Shown here in pieces: positions 1 through 6,794 of a DNA stretch of 8,864 bases. A program made the position numbers and the translations under genes. Position 1 is the first letter of the stretch; every line of letters starts with the position of its first letter. The notes under the pieces are model-generated. The model had not been told where the DNA came from, made no database searches, and saw only the letters and a program-made list of their open reading frames with translations. Origin of the DNA: Clostridiales bacterium (GTDB taxonomy: Bacteria; Bacillota; Clostridia; Saccharofermentanales; Saccharofermentanaceae). The stretch spans positions 1 to 8,864 of the forward strand of contig DNAE01000178.1 in the NCBI GenBank assembly GCA_003543635.1, given 5' to 3'.

Positions 1-6
1 CACAGG

Positions 7-38
7 TGGGACCTATGTAGGACCCGTTTCAGGTCCCA
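7..38. repeat. Inverted repeat with a third internal copy of its core
   Basis: The 8-base arms TGGGACCT (7-14) and AGGTCCCA (31-38) are perfect reverse complements separated by 16 bases. A further GGACC (20-24) inside the spacer can pair instead with GGTCC (32-36), giving a second, mutually exclusive hairpin with a 7-base loop. No T-run follows on either strand, so this is not a classic intrinsic terminator. It lies in the roughly 80 non-coding bases beyond the broken response-regulator gene. It could be a fragment of a leader RNA, a protein-binding site or the end of a mobile element; the window edge prevents a decision. The repeat is certain, its function is not. Confidence 0.5.
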
Positions 39-40
39 TT

Positions 41-64
41 TCCTTCGAAAAGGAGGTTTTTGTG
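41..64 (+). promoter_or_regulatory. Strong Shine-Dalgarno sequence inside a small hairpin, plus strand
   Basis: On the plus strand TCCTT (41-45) can pair with AAGGA (50-54) around a CGAA loop. The right arm is part of AAAAGGAGG (48-56), a near-perfect Shine-Dalgarno sequence. Five bases later comes GTG (62-64), and an ATG lies at 69-71. The GTG frame runs only 28 codons, to a TGA at 146-148, with no recognisable product, and the ATG frame runs 7 codons. The sequence may be the start of a lost gene, a leader peptide, or chance. Read on the minus strand the same bases form a 5-bp stem with a TTCG loop. Confidence 0.25.
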
Positions 65-83
65 TATCATGGCATGTTCACCT

Positions 84-209
84 CTATGGTGAGGAGGCGG
101 TCTTTAAGCCATCATAAAGGGAGACGGTCTCATAACCGTTCTCCCTGAGAAAATCCGAAAGGAGCTTATTTATCTCCCTGTCATCTTCGACTATAAGTAT
201 CTTATTCAT
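84..209 (-). pseudogene. Response regulator receiver domain, broken after 41 residues
   Basis: The 41 residues open with MNKILIVEDDREINKLLSDF, a textbook CheY/OmpR receiver start: first beta strand ILIV, then the acidic patch E8-D9-D10 that binds Mg2+, then helix 1 and the second strand up to YETVSLYDG. After residue 36 the similarity ends and a TAG stop follows within six codons. The phosphoacceptor aspartate expected near residue 52, the Thr/Ser and Lys of the switch, and any DNA-binding output domain are all missing. The other two minus-strand frames downstream contain stops and no receiver-like sequence, so a single frameshift does not explain the loss; a deletion or insertion breakpoint near 85-108 fits better. 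The start lies 11 bases after the GH2 stop, with only a weak TGGGAT ribosome-site candidate. Assignment of the start to the receiver family is firm. Calling it a remnant rather than a small functional peptide is inference. Confidence 0.75.
119..145. repeat. Imperfect hairpin inside the response-regulator fragment
   Basis: GGGAGACGGT (119-128) pairs with ACCG (135-138) and TCTCCC (140-145), leaving T139 bulged and a six-base loop. That is ten base pairs, mostly GC. On the minus strand the stem is followed by CTTTATGATG rather than a run of T, so it is a poor terminator. It lies within codons for RENGYETVSL and may be a by-product of coding. Confidence 0.3.
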
Positions 210-220
210 ATTCTATCCCA

Positions 221-2557
221 CTATTTTTCCTCGACGATATTGAAACGCAGGGTCGAAGACAGTCCCCAATCGGGGAAGGAAACGGTAACGGATGCGCTCC
301 CCGTGGTGCCGAGGCTCTTTACGTAGAAGCCTCCCATACCGCCGTTTATATCGGGACCCAGTACCTCTATGTCCCCGGAGGTCCTGATCTCCGGAGTCCT
401 GTTAAAGAAGTTCATCACATTGCCGAACTCGTCCGTTATCCTGATCCTTACCGCGGCCACGTCGTAGGTCGCCCCCTCGGTCAGGACATCCGACGAGGCA
501 TTAAGCTCCATGCCAAGCTTTGACATGGCGCCCTTGACCACGGTCTTCACCACCTTGCCGTCCCTTATGCCTTCGAACCTGAAGGTGGTCGCCTGACCGC
601 CCCAGTTTCCTATATACTTCCCGAAAAGCATATATGCATCGGAGAACTTCATCTTATAGCGCAGGACCGCCTCCGCCATGGAGAGCTTCATCTTGAAGGG
701 CATATTCTCCATGCCGTACATGGCGGAGAAATTAAGGGCATCCCGGACTATCCTGTTCTGCCTGTCGGAGAACCCCTCCTGCTCCTTCATCTGATCCCCG
801 ATGAAATCGTCCACGAGGATGGGCGGGCAGGTCATGTTCTTATAGGAAGACATCTTATGGGTATATTCCTTGATAAAGACATCGTTCTTATACATCTTCA
901 CGCTGTCGCAGTTTGTGAAGATAAAGATCTCTCCCCGGTTCCCCGCGGGATGCTCTCCGATATCCATGGAGGAGCTGACGCATAAGACGGGGTCGATATC
1001 CCTGTTCTGGCTCGCATAGACCGCCGCCGCAAGCTTCGGATTCCTGAACATATCCGTCACGCCGTGGTAGCAGATGCGGTCCCCGGAACCGAAGTCCCGG
1101 TGGGTATTGTAGTCGAACATGCACCATCCGAAGGATCCCGCGATATCCCCGTGTCCCGCGACGCTGTCCAGAACGTTACAGTGGCGCAGGGCGTGCTCCT
1201 GCCGGTGCAGCTCGTCGTCGAAGGATTTGGTGGGATACATATGTCCGTTGTATTCGCTTATGAGATAGGGCTTCGAAGGGTCTGATGTCACCGCCCTCTT
1301 TCCTTCGCACCCGGGGTTCTTTCCGTTGTGGCTGAAATCGTTATAGGCGTAGACGTCCTCCAGGAGAGAACTCTTCTTGAGGTACCTGACTCCTGAGGTC
1401 TGCCTGCCGGGATCCAGCTCCCTTGCGACCTTATTGGTACGCGTATAAAGCTCGTCGCAGTCCACGGACTCGTTTATCCTGACACCCCACAAGATGATGG
1501 AAGGATGGTTCCTGTACTGCTCCACCATCTCCTTGGTATTCAGGACCGCCTGATCCTTCCACTTATCGTCACCGATATTCTGCCATCCCGGGATCTCGGT
1601 AAAGACCAGAAGGCCCAGTTCATCGCACCTGTCGATGAAGTGACGGGACTGGGGATAGTGGGATGTACGCACCGCGTTAAGACCCAGTTCCTTCTTTAGG
1701 ATCTCCGCGTCCAGACGCTGCTGGGACTTCGGCATGGCATAGCCCACGTAGGGCCAGCACTGATGGCGGTTTAAGCCCCTGATCTTCACCTTGACGCCGT
1801 TAAGGTAGAATCCGTCCTCACGGAAGACCGCATCCCTGAATCCGAAGCGGGTGGTAAAGCTATCCTCCCTGCCGCCGTTCTTAAGCGTCACGGTAAGTTC
1901 GTATAACTGAGGGTCGTCGATGCTCCAAAGGAACGGGCTTTCTATCTTGATGTCAGCTTCGGGAAGAAGGGGTCCCGAATATACGACCTCCCCCGTCTTA
2001 ACAGACGATACGGATGCGGAAAGCTCTCCCGTGCCCTCCACCGCCGTACTTATGTGCATATCTCCCGACATGGAAGCTCTCACAAAGACATCCCTTATAT
2101 GGTCCGCGGGCTTGACTTCAAGACTCACTTCCCTGTAGATGCCCCCATAGGTCATGTAGTCAATGACAAAACCGAAGGGCGGGATATTAAGGTCCTCCCT
2201 GCTGTCGCACTTGACCTCCAGGACATTATCCCCTCCGAACATAAGGTGCTCCGTAAGATCCACGGTAAAGGCCGTATAGCCGCAGGAATGTACTCCGGCG
2301 GAAACTCCGTTAATGAAGACCTCCGCCTCGTGTGCCACGGCTCCGAAGGTCACATATACCTTCGACCCTTCCCAATCCTCAGGAGCGAAGAACCTCTTCC
2401 TGTAAAGGGAGAGCATCTGATACACCTCTTCGGAGAAGTAGTTTAAGGGAGTCCGCGCCACGGTGTGGGGGATCCGCACCTGCTCCATGGACTCATCAGG
2501 CGTATCAGGGGAATAAACGGGAGACCACAGCCATCCGTTATTAAGGTCGATCTTCAT
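221..2557 (-). CDS. Glycoside hydrolase family 2 enzyme (probable beta-galactosidase)
   Basis: This is a cytoplasmic retaining beta-glycosidase of 778 residues with no signal peptide or membrane segment. The layout is: sugar-binding jelly-roll (about 1-150, with the family-typical YGGIYREV at 137-144), Ig-like domain (about 150-245), then a TIM barrel (about 245-520). GH2 landmarks are GLNRHQ (261-266), NAVRTSHYP (294-302), acid/base Glu363 in WGVRINES (357-364) and probable nucleophile Glu435 in LISEYNGHM (432-440). A domain resembling DUF4982 follows (NRGEIFIFTNCDSV at 540-553), but a helical stretch of about 65 residues (585-650) sits before the final Ig-like strands (DVAAVRIRITDEFGN at 699-713). 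The start is fixed by GGAGG six bases upstream, inside the last codons of the GH36 gene. It is the last intact gene of the operon. Beta-galactoside specificity is inferred from the GH36 neighbour; beta-glucuronidase or another GH2 activity is not excluded by sequence alone. Confidence 0.9.
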   Translation of the reverse strand: MKIDLNNGWLWSPVYSPDTPDESMEQVRIPHTVARTPLNYFSEEVYQMLSLYRKRFFAPEDWEGSKVYVTFGAVAHEAEVFINGVSAGVHSCGYTAFTVDLTEHLMFGGDNVLEVKCDSREDLNIPPFGFVIDYMTYGGIYREVSLEVKPADHIRDVFVRASMSGDMHISTAVEGTGELSASVSSVKTGEVVYSGPLLPEADIKIESPFLWSIDDPQLYELTVTLKNGGREDSFTTRFGFRDAVFREDGFYLNGVKVKIRGLNRHQCWPYVGYAMPKSQQRLDAEILKKELGLNAVRTSHYPQSRHFIDRCDELGLLVFTEIPGWQNIGDDKWKDQAVLNTKEMVEQYRNHPSIILWGVRINESVDCDELYTRTNKVARELDPGRQTSGVRYLKKSSLLEDVYAYNDFSHNGKNPGCEGKRAVTSDPSKPYLISEYNGHMYPTKSFDDELHRQEHALRHCNVLDSVAGHGDIAGSFGWCMFDYNTHRDFGSGDRICYHGVTDMFRNPKLAAAVYASQNRDIDPVLCVSSSMDIGEHPAGNRGEIFIFTNCDSVKMYKNDVFIKEYTHKMSSYKNMTCPPILVDDFIGDQMKEQEGFSDRQNRIVRDALNFSAMYGMENMPFKMKLSMAEAVLRYKMKFSDAYMLFGKYIGNWGGQATTFRFEGIRDGKVVKTVVKGAMSKLGMELNASSDVLTEGATYDVAAVRIRITDEFGNVMNFFNRTPEIRTSGDIEVLGPDINGGMGGFYVKSLGTTGSASVTVSFPDWGLSSTLRFNIVEEK

Positions 2558-2559
2558 AT

Positions 2560-4977
2560 TCAGCCTCCGATCCTCTCGATCGTATATATCCTGGAACCGA
2601 AGTCCGGATAGTATCTCATATTCTCGTTATAGCCGCCGGAGGCAAAGGCGCTCCGGAGGTGGACGCCGGCATACATCATGGCATCCCCGTACATGTCGTG
2701 GGATTCCTCTTCGGATCTCATCTTATAGAATCTGGCGATGGTCCTATGCTGAAGACTATCCTGCTTCACGTGGATCGGCGCCACATAGTTGATGAGCCCT
2801 CCGAACTCCCTGAGATCGAACTTCATCTTCCTGCCGGCAATATGGTATTTAAAACTCTCCTCAAGGCCCTTGGGCTTAAGAACTCCCCACTGGGCATTGG
2901 GATGGGTCAGGAACTGCATGGTCATGGAGACTGCGGAGGACCTGTCGGGGGACACCACCGTCCAGGAGGTATCGTTTCCGGGAAGGACTTCCAGAAGGCT
3001 CATTCCCGGAGCACCGAGGGCATCGCCGTCGCAGGATCTCGAATCGTTAACGGAAGATCCCCTGTAAAACCTTCCGAACTGCATAACCTCCCGCCACTTC
3101 TTATACATGGCTATCTGGGCGGTGACCGCGTCGATATCGTCCTTGCTCATGTCCACGAGATTACACTCATATCCCAGGACGCCGAAGGATGCCACATTGA
3201 ACCTGGTCTCGATGGGGGTACGCCTTAAGGTCTGGTGGTTCGGACAATCCGACACGTGGCTCGTCACGCAGGACATGGGATAACCGTAGCTGTAGCCGTT
3301 TTGTATCTCCGCCCTGACCGCCGCGTCCGTGTCGTCGCTCCCCCAGATCTGGGGGAAGTAGGAAAGGATCCCTAGGTCGAACCTGTTACCTCCCGAGGCA
3401 CATCCTTCGAAGAGGATCTCCGGAAACTTCTCCGTGAGCTCCTTCATGATCCTGTAAAGGCCCAGGATATATCTGTGGGTGACCTCCCCCTGCCTGTCAG
3501 GAGGAAGGGACCTCGAGAATACGTCCGAGAAATTGCGGTTCATGTCCCACTTAACGTAGGAGATATCAGCCGATGAGAACACGTGGCTCATGACGCGGAT
3601 GATGTGGTCCTGGACCTCCTTGGAGGACAGATCCAGAATGATCTGGTTCCTTCCCTCGGAGTGCTCCTTCCCGGGGATCTCCATGGCCCATTCCGGGTGG
3701 GCCAGGTAAAGACCGCTCTCACGGCTCACCATCTCGGGTTCCACCCAGATGCCGAAGTCCAATCCCAGGGCCCGGACCTTATCGCAAATGCCCTTCAATC
3801 CCCCGGGGAGCTTTCCCGTATCCGGGAACCAGTCGCCCAGGGACGTGGTATCGTCGTTACGCTCACCGAACCATCCGTCATCCATGACGAAAAGCTCGAT
3901 CCCCACCTGCTTCGCCTTACGGGCGAGCCTCAGGAGCTTGCCCTCGCTTATCTTAAAGTAGGATGCCTCCCAGGAATTCAGGAGAACTGGCCGAAGTCTG
4001 TCCTTCCACGGACCGCGCAGGATATGCTTCGACACGAAGTCGTGCATCTGCCCGCTCATTCCGTTATATCCCCGGTGGGAATATGTCATGACCGCTTCCG
4101 GGGTCAGGAAGGACTCTCCTTTCTCTAATTTCCATTCAAAGGAATCGGGATTGATACCCGACAGGAACCTCACCTTGCCGTAGGGGCTCTTCTCCACCGA
4201 CTCGTAGTGGTTGCCGCTATAGACGAGATTAAATCCGTAGACATCACCGTAGTCCTCGGTGCAGCCCCTTTTCGACAACATTACGAAGGGGTTGGCGCGG
4301 TTGGAGGAATTACCCGTATATGTGGAGTTCACGAGGCGGGCGGAGGACACGGACATATCCGTGCGCTTCATCTCCCTGGCCCAGGCACCCGTGAAGGTGG
4401 TGAAGACATAGTTATCCGGGTCGAAGTCGATCTGGGTGCTCATGATCTTCCGGATCCTTACCGCGGAGTCCGAAAAGTTAGTAAGCCTTGTCATCCTGGT
4501 GATGACATCGGTCTCGGAATAAACGGTATAGATAAGTTCCAAAGAAAGTCCGTTGGCCTTATCTGAAAGGGTGATCGTCAGCACCTCCGCCGAGGGACCG
4601 TAGGATGTGGGAAGACCTTCGCTTCCCCCGTCCCTTCCCGTGCTTTGGGAATACTCCGAATAGAGAAGATCGGAGGTCATGCTGCCGTCGGGGTTCACCA
4701 CTTCAATGAAGGCCTCCCTGACGTCACCCTTGCCGTAGGAACTCATCTCCAGACGCATATCCTCCAGGGAGAAGTTCTTCTGTTCCGCGGAATAGACCAC
4801 GGAGGTTCCCGGGGCGAACTCGTGCTGTTCCGTGAGGCCGTCCTCACTGTCCAGACGGATCTTACGCCCGTAGTAGAGATGTTCCATATGTCCCGATCCC
4901 AATACCTTCATGGCATAGGTGGTATGCTCGGTATCCAGGATGAACAGGGGACACTTATCGCCTTTGACCGTAATCAT
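2560..4977 (-). CDS. Alpha-galactosidase, glycoside hydrolase family 36
   Basis: This 805-residue cytoplasmic enzyme should release terminal alpha-1,6-galactose from melibiose, raffinose-type sugars or galactolipid/galactomannan fragments. An N-terminal beta-supersandwich (about 1-320, with YGKGDVRE at 81-88) precedes a TIM barrel (about 325-650) and a C-terminal beta domain. The barrel carries VMDDGWFG (364-371), W336, W411, KWDMNR (476-481) with nucleophile Asp478, EGCASGGNRFDLG (524-536) and acid/base Asp548 in IWGSDDTDA (544-552). Asp478 and Asp548 are the numbers I recall for Geobacillus AgaA, so the core aligns with little gap. The usual SDNTDA reads SDDTDA here. The protein is about 70 residues longer than the common 730. 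The extra length lies in the C-terminal domain (about 705-785) before the typical end, PDFGSRIYTIERI (791-803). AGGAG seven bases upstream fixes the ATG. The gene starts 3 bases after the transporter stop and ends 2 bases before the GH2 start. Confidence 0.95.
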   Translation of the reverse strand: MITVKGDKCPLFILDTEHTTYAMKVLGSGHMEHLYYGRKIRLDSEDGLTEQHEFAPGTSVVYSAEQKNFSLEDMRLEMSSYGKGDVREAFIEVVNPDGSMTSDLLYSEYSQSTGRDGGSEGLPTSYGPSAEVLTITLSDKANGLSLELIYTVYSETDVITRMTRLTNFSDSAVRIRKIMSTQIDFDPDNYVFTTFTGAWAREMKRTDMSVSSARLVNSTYTGNSSNRANPFVMLSKRGCTEDYGDVYGFNLVYSGNHYESVEKSPYGKVRFLSGINPDSFEWKLEKGESFLTPEAVMTYSHRGYNGMSGQMHDFVSKHILRGPWKDRLRPVLLNSWEASYFKISEGKLLRLARKAKQVGIELFVMDDGWFGERNDDTTSLGDWFPDTGKLPGGLKGICDKVRALGLDFGIWVEPEMVSRESGLYLAHPEWAMEIPGKEHSEGRNQIILDLSSKEVQDHIIRVMSHVFSSADISYVKWDMNRNFSDVFSRSLPPDRQGEVTHRYILGLYRIMKELTEKFPEILFEGCASGGNRFDLGILSYFPQIWGSDDTDAAVRAEIQNGYSYGYPMSCVTSHVSDCPNHQTLRRTPIETRFNVASFGVLGYECNLVDMSKDDIDAVTAQIAMYKKWREVMQFGRFYRGSSVNDSRSCDGDALGAPGMSLLEVLPGNDTSWTVVSPDRSSAVSMTMQFLTHPNAQWGVLKPKGLEESFKYHIAGRKMKFDLREFGGLINYVAPIHVKQDSLQHRTIARFYKMRSEEESHDMYGDAMMYAGVHLRSAFASGGYNENMRYYPDFGSRIYTIERIGG
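2564..2568 (-). promoter_or_regulatory. Ribosome binding site of the GH2 gene
   Basis: GGAGG lies six bases before the GH2 ATG and is built from the last Ile-Gly-Gly codons of the GH36 gene, so ribosomes ending GH36 pass directly over it. This decides the GH2 start and suggests translational coupling. Confidence 0.8.
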
Positions 4978-4980
4978 AAA

Positions 4981-6789
4981 TCAACTCCTGGCCTTTATCT
5001 CGGATGTGATCTCATTCATCTTCTTATCTGTAAGGATATACTTTCTCTTGAATACAAACAACGCCGCCACCAGAAGTAATATGGGGGTCAGGGTCATAAC
5101 CATGCGGAGTCCGAAGACGGCGCCGGTATCGATGGTCTCCACCACGTTGTTCCTGATGGAATCGACCTTGGCCAAAAGGACGTTAAGATCCATATCCACT
5201 TCGCTCTGCTCCTGGATGTTGAAGACCGCCAGGCAGATGGAAGCCACCAGGGCAGCCACACCGGAGGCGAGCTTGACCACAAAGGTCTGCATGGAGAAGA
5301 TGACCGACTCGTCCCTTCTCGAATTCTTGAACTCACCGTAGTCACAGGTGTTGGCCAGGAAGATGGTACAGATGACGTTCAGGATACCCACGGCACTCAT
5401 GATGAAGAAACCGGGAACGAAGAAGGGATAAACACTCTTTGTGCCCAGGAGGGAGAGTGCCAGGAGGATCAGGTATCCGCCGATGGCGGAGAATACGCCC
5501 ACATAGAAGATCTTGATGGTATCGAAGGCCTTACGCAGAAGGGGGAAGAAGAGCATCATCGCCAGGATCTGCATGCCGCCGGAGAAGGTATTGAACAGAG
5601 TGTAGTTACCCTGCCAGTTGGAGCCCGCCAGATCGTACTTGAAGAAGTAGATGAGCAGGTTGGATGTGATATAGGTAGCCGTATTGAAGAGCACTATGGT
5701 TATGACCACCGTCATGGCCTGGTCGTTACCCACAAGGGCCTTGAACATCTGTCCCACGGAAGCCGTCTGCATATCCACGGAGGACTTCTCCTTGATGCAG
5801 AAGCAGGTGATCCCGATGAAGATGATAAAGAGGACGCCCACTATGACGGAGAACGCTCTGAAGCCCAGGCGCTCCACCTCCAGGGTGGAATTCATGGTGA
5901 GATCCGCCGTGAGGTCTTCTGCGGACGAGACCGCTTCGAAGGCGGCGTGGTCCACATAGAAGACCAGGCCGGCCTCGGAAGCGGAGTCCGAATCCATAAC
6001 AAACTCGACCTTTGAGGTCGTGGGGGAAACACCGTTTAAAGTAAACTCGTAGTCCGTATTGTCGCTGTTAAATACATAGGCACCTGAGAAGGCCCTGGAA
6101 GATCCCGTGATGTCGACGGAGACCGAAGCAGCGGAACGGTCCAGTACGTTCGAAGTGGGATTGCCGTCCTCATCCAGTTCTATAACGTAGGTGGAAAAGG
6201 AGGTATCGGCGGATGTGAAGCTTTTCGTGATATTAGTCGTGCTGTTGGCGTTGAGGGCATTTCCCATGGCTGTTACCGCCATAACCGTCACGATGGTGAC
6301 GATAGCGGAGCCCACGCCTGCGCAGGAACGGCCCAGGGCGGATAATCCCTCCCTCTCCTTACCGCCCTCGGTGAAGGCGGGGATCATGGACCAGAAGGGG
6401 ATATCCATCATGGTATAGGTAACACCCCAGAGGATATAGGTGACCGCCGCATAGGCAACAAGGCCCTTACCGTCCAGGGACGGGGGTGCCGAGAACATCA
6501 GTATGAGGATGACGGCATTGGTGATGGTACCGATCATGAGCCAGGGACGGAACTTGCCCCAGCGGGTCTTGGTCTTGGCGACCACGATGCCCATGATGGG
6601 ATCGTTAAAAGCATCAAATACCCTCGCCACCAGGAGTATGATACCCATGGCGATGGCGCTCGTCTTCAATATGTCCTGGAAGTAGTAAAGGACATAGGAA
6701 GCGGAGAGCATGTAGACCATATCCTTACCCACGGCGCCTATGCCGTAGGCGAATTTCTCAAGACCCGTTAAACCTTTCTTCTTCTCCAT
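4981..6789 (-). CDS. GPH-family (MelB-like) sugar:cation symporter with a large extracellular insert
   Basis: This 602-residue inner-membrane protein belongs to the glycoside-pentoside-hexuronide:cation symporter family (MFS_2) and probably imports a galactoside with Na+ or H+. I place 12 helices at roughly 11-37, 46-70, 83-101, 110-137, 152-177, 310-332, 357-383, 395-416, 425-448, 455-481, 498-523 and 556-581. The MelB cation/sugar acids are kept: Asp23 in YGIGAVGKD, Asp59 and Asp63 in VARVFDAFNDPIMG, and Asp129 in MMDIPFWS, matching MelB D19, D55, D59 and D124. The conserved cytoplasmic loop TRWGKFRPW is at 75-83. The family is usually about 460 residues long. The surplus is mainly a Ser/Thr/Asp-rich segment (about 178-308) between helices 5 and 6, on the outer face by this topology, plus a longer loop (524-555) between helices 11 and 12. 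GGAG eight bases upstream supports the start. Family and import role are secure; the exact sugar is inferred from the GH36/GH2 neighbours. Confidence 0.93.
   Translation of the reverse strand: MEKKKGLTGLEKFAYGIGAVGKDMVYMLSASYVLYYFQDILKTSAIAMGIILLVARVFDAFNDPIMGIVVAKTKTRWGKFRPWLMIGTITNAVILILMFSAPPSLDGKGLVAYAAVTYILWGVTYTMMDIPFWSMIPAFTEGGKEREGLSALGRSCAGVGSAIVTIVTVMAVTAMGNALNANSTTNITKSFTSADTSFSTYVIELDEDGNPTSNVLDRSAASVSVDITGSSRAFSGAYVFNSDNTDYEFTLNGVSPTTSKVEFVMDSDSASEAGLVFYVDHAAFEAVSSAEDLTADLTMNSTLEVERLGFRAFSVIVGVLFIIFIGITCFCIKEKSSVDMQTASVGQMFKALVGNDQAMTVVITIVLFNTATYITSNLLIYFFKYDLAGSNWQGNYTLFNTFSGGMQILAMMLFFPLLRKAFDTIKIFYVGVFSAIGGYLILLALSLLGTKSVYPFFVPGFFIMSAVGILNVICTIFLANTCDYGEFKNSRRDESVIFSMQTFVVKLASGVAALVASICLAVFNIQEQSEVDMDLNVLLAKVDSIRNNVVETIDTGAVFGLRMVMTLTPILLLVAALFVFKRKYILTDKKMNEITSEIKARS
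4985..4989 (-). promoter_or_regulatory. Ribosome binding site of the GH36 gene
   Basis: AGGAG seven bases before the GH36 ATG coincides with the Arg-Ser codons just before the transporter's TGA. It supports the chosen start and coupling of transporter and hydrolase synthesis. Confidence 0.8.
5866..6258 (-). other. Coding segment for the inserted extracellular domain of the symporter
   Basis: These bases encode residues 178-308 of the symporter, between predicted helices 5 and 6. The segment is polar, rich in Ser, Thr, Asp and Asn, has no cysteine and shows alternating hydrophobic residues (SVSVDITGS, YEFTLNGV, KVEFVMD, GLVFYVD) typical of beta strands. Related transporters have only a short loop here. 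By the positive-inside pattern of the flanking loops it faces outside the cell. I do not recognise the fold; a small beta-sandwich that binds sugar near the transporter mouth is one possibility, purely by inference. Confidence 0.7.
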
Positions 6790-6794
6790 ACGCT

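Noticed and set aside
1..40. Possible CRISPR repeat or T-box leader from the GGACC/GGTCC repeats
   Set aside because: There is no regular spacer pattern, no second full-length repeat and no T-box consensus in the bases available.
154..178. Plus-strand stretch TCCGAAAGGAGCTTATTTAT resembling the TetR leader (reverse complement of 8839-8857)
   Set aside because: The match is about 18 bases with one gap and one mismatch, and the left copy is simply the antisense of receiver codons for INKLLSD. A chance resemblance is plausible in a window of this size, so I do not call a duplicated operator.
2659..3228. 189-codon open frame on the plus strand
   Set aside because: It is antisense to the GH36 catalytic and C-terminal region, has no ribosome site or recognisable domain, and follows from the GC-rich third codon positions of the real gene.
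3583..4128. 181-codon open frame on the plus strand
   Set aside because: It lies entirely opposite the conserved GH36 barrel; the composition is that of a reverse-complement shadow.
5094..5345. 83-codon frame on the minus strand inside the symporter gene
   Set aside because: It is an out-of-frame shadow, rich in Ser, Pro, Trp and Arg, within a well-supported membrane protein.
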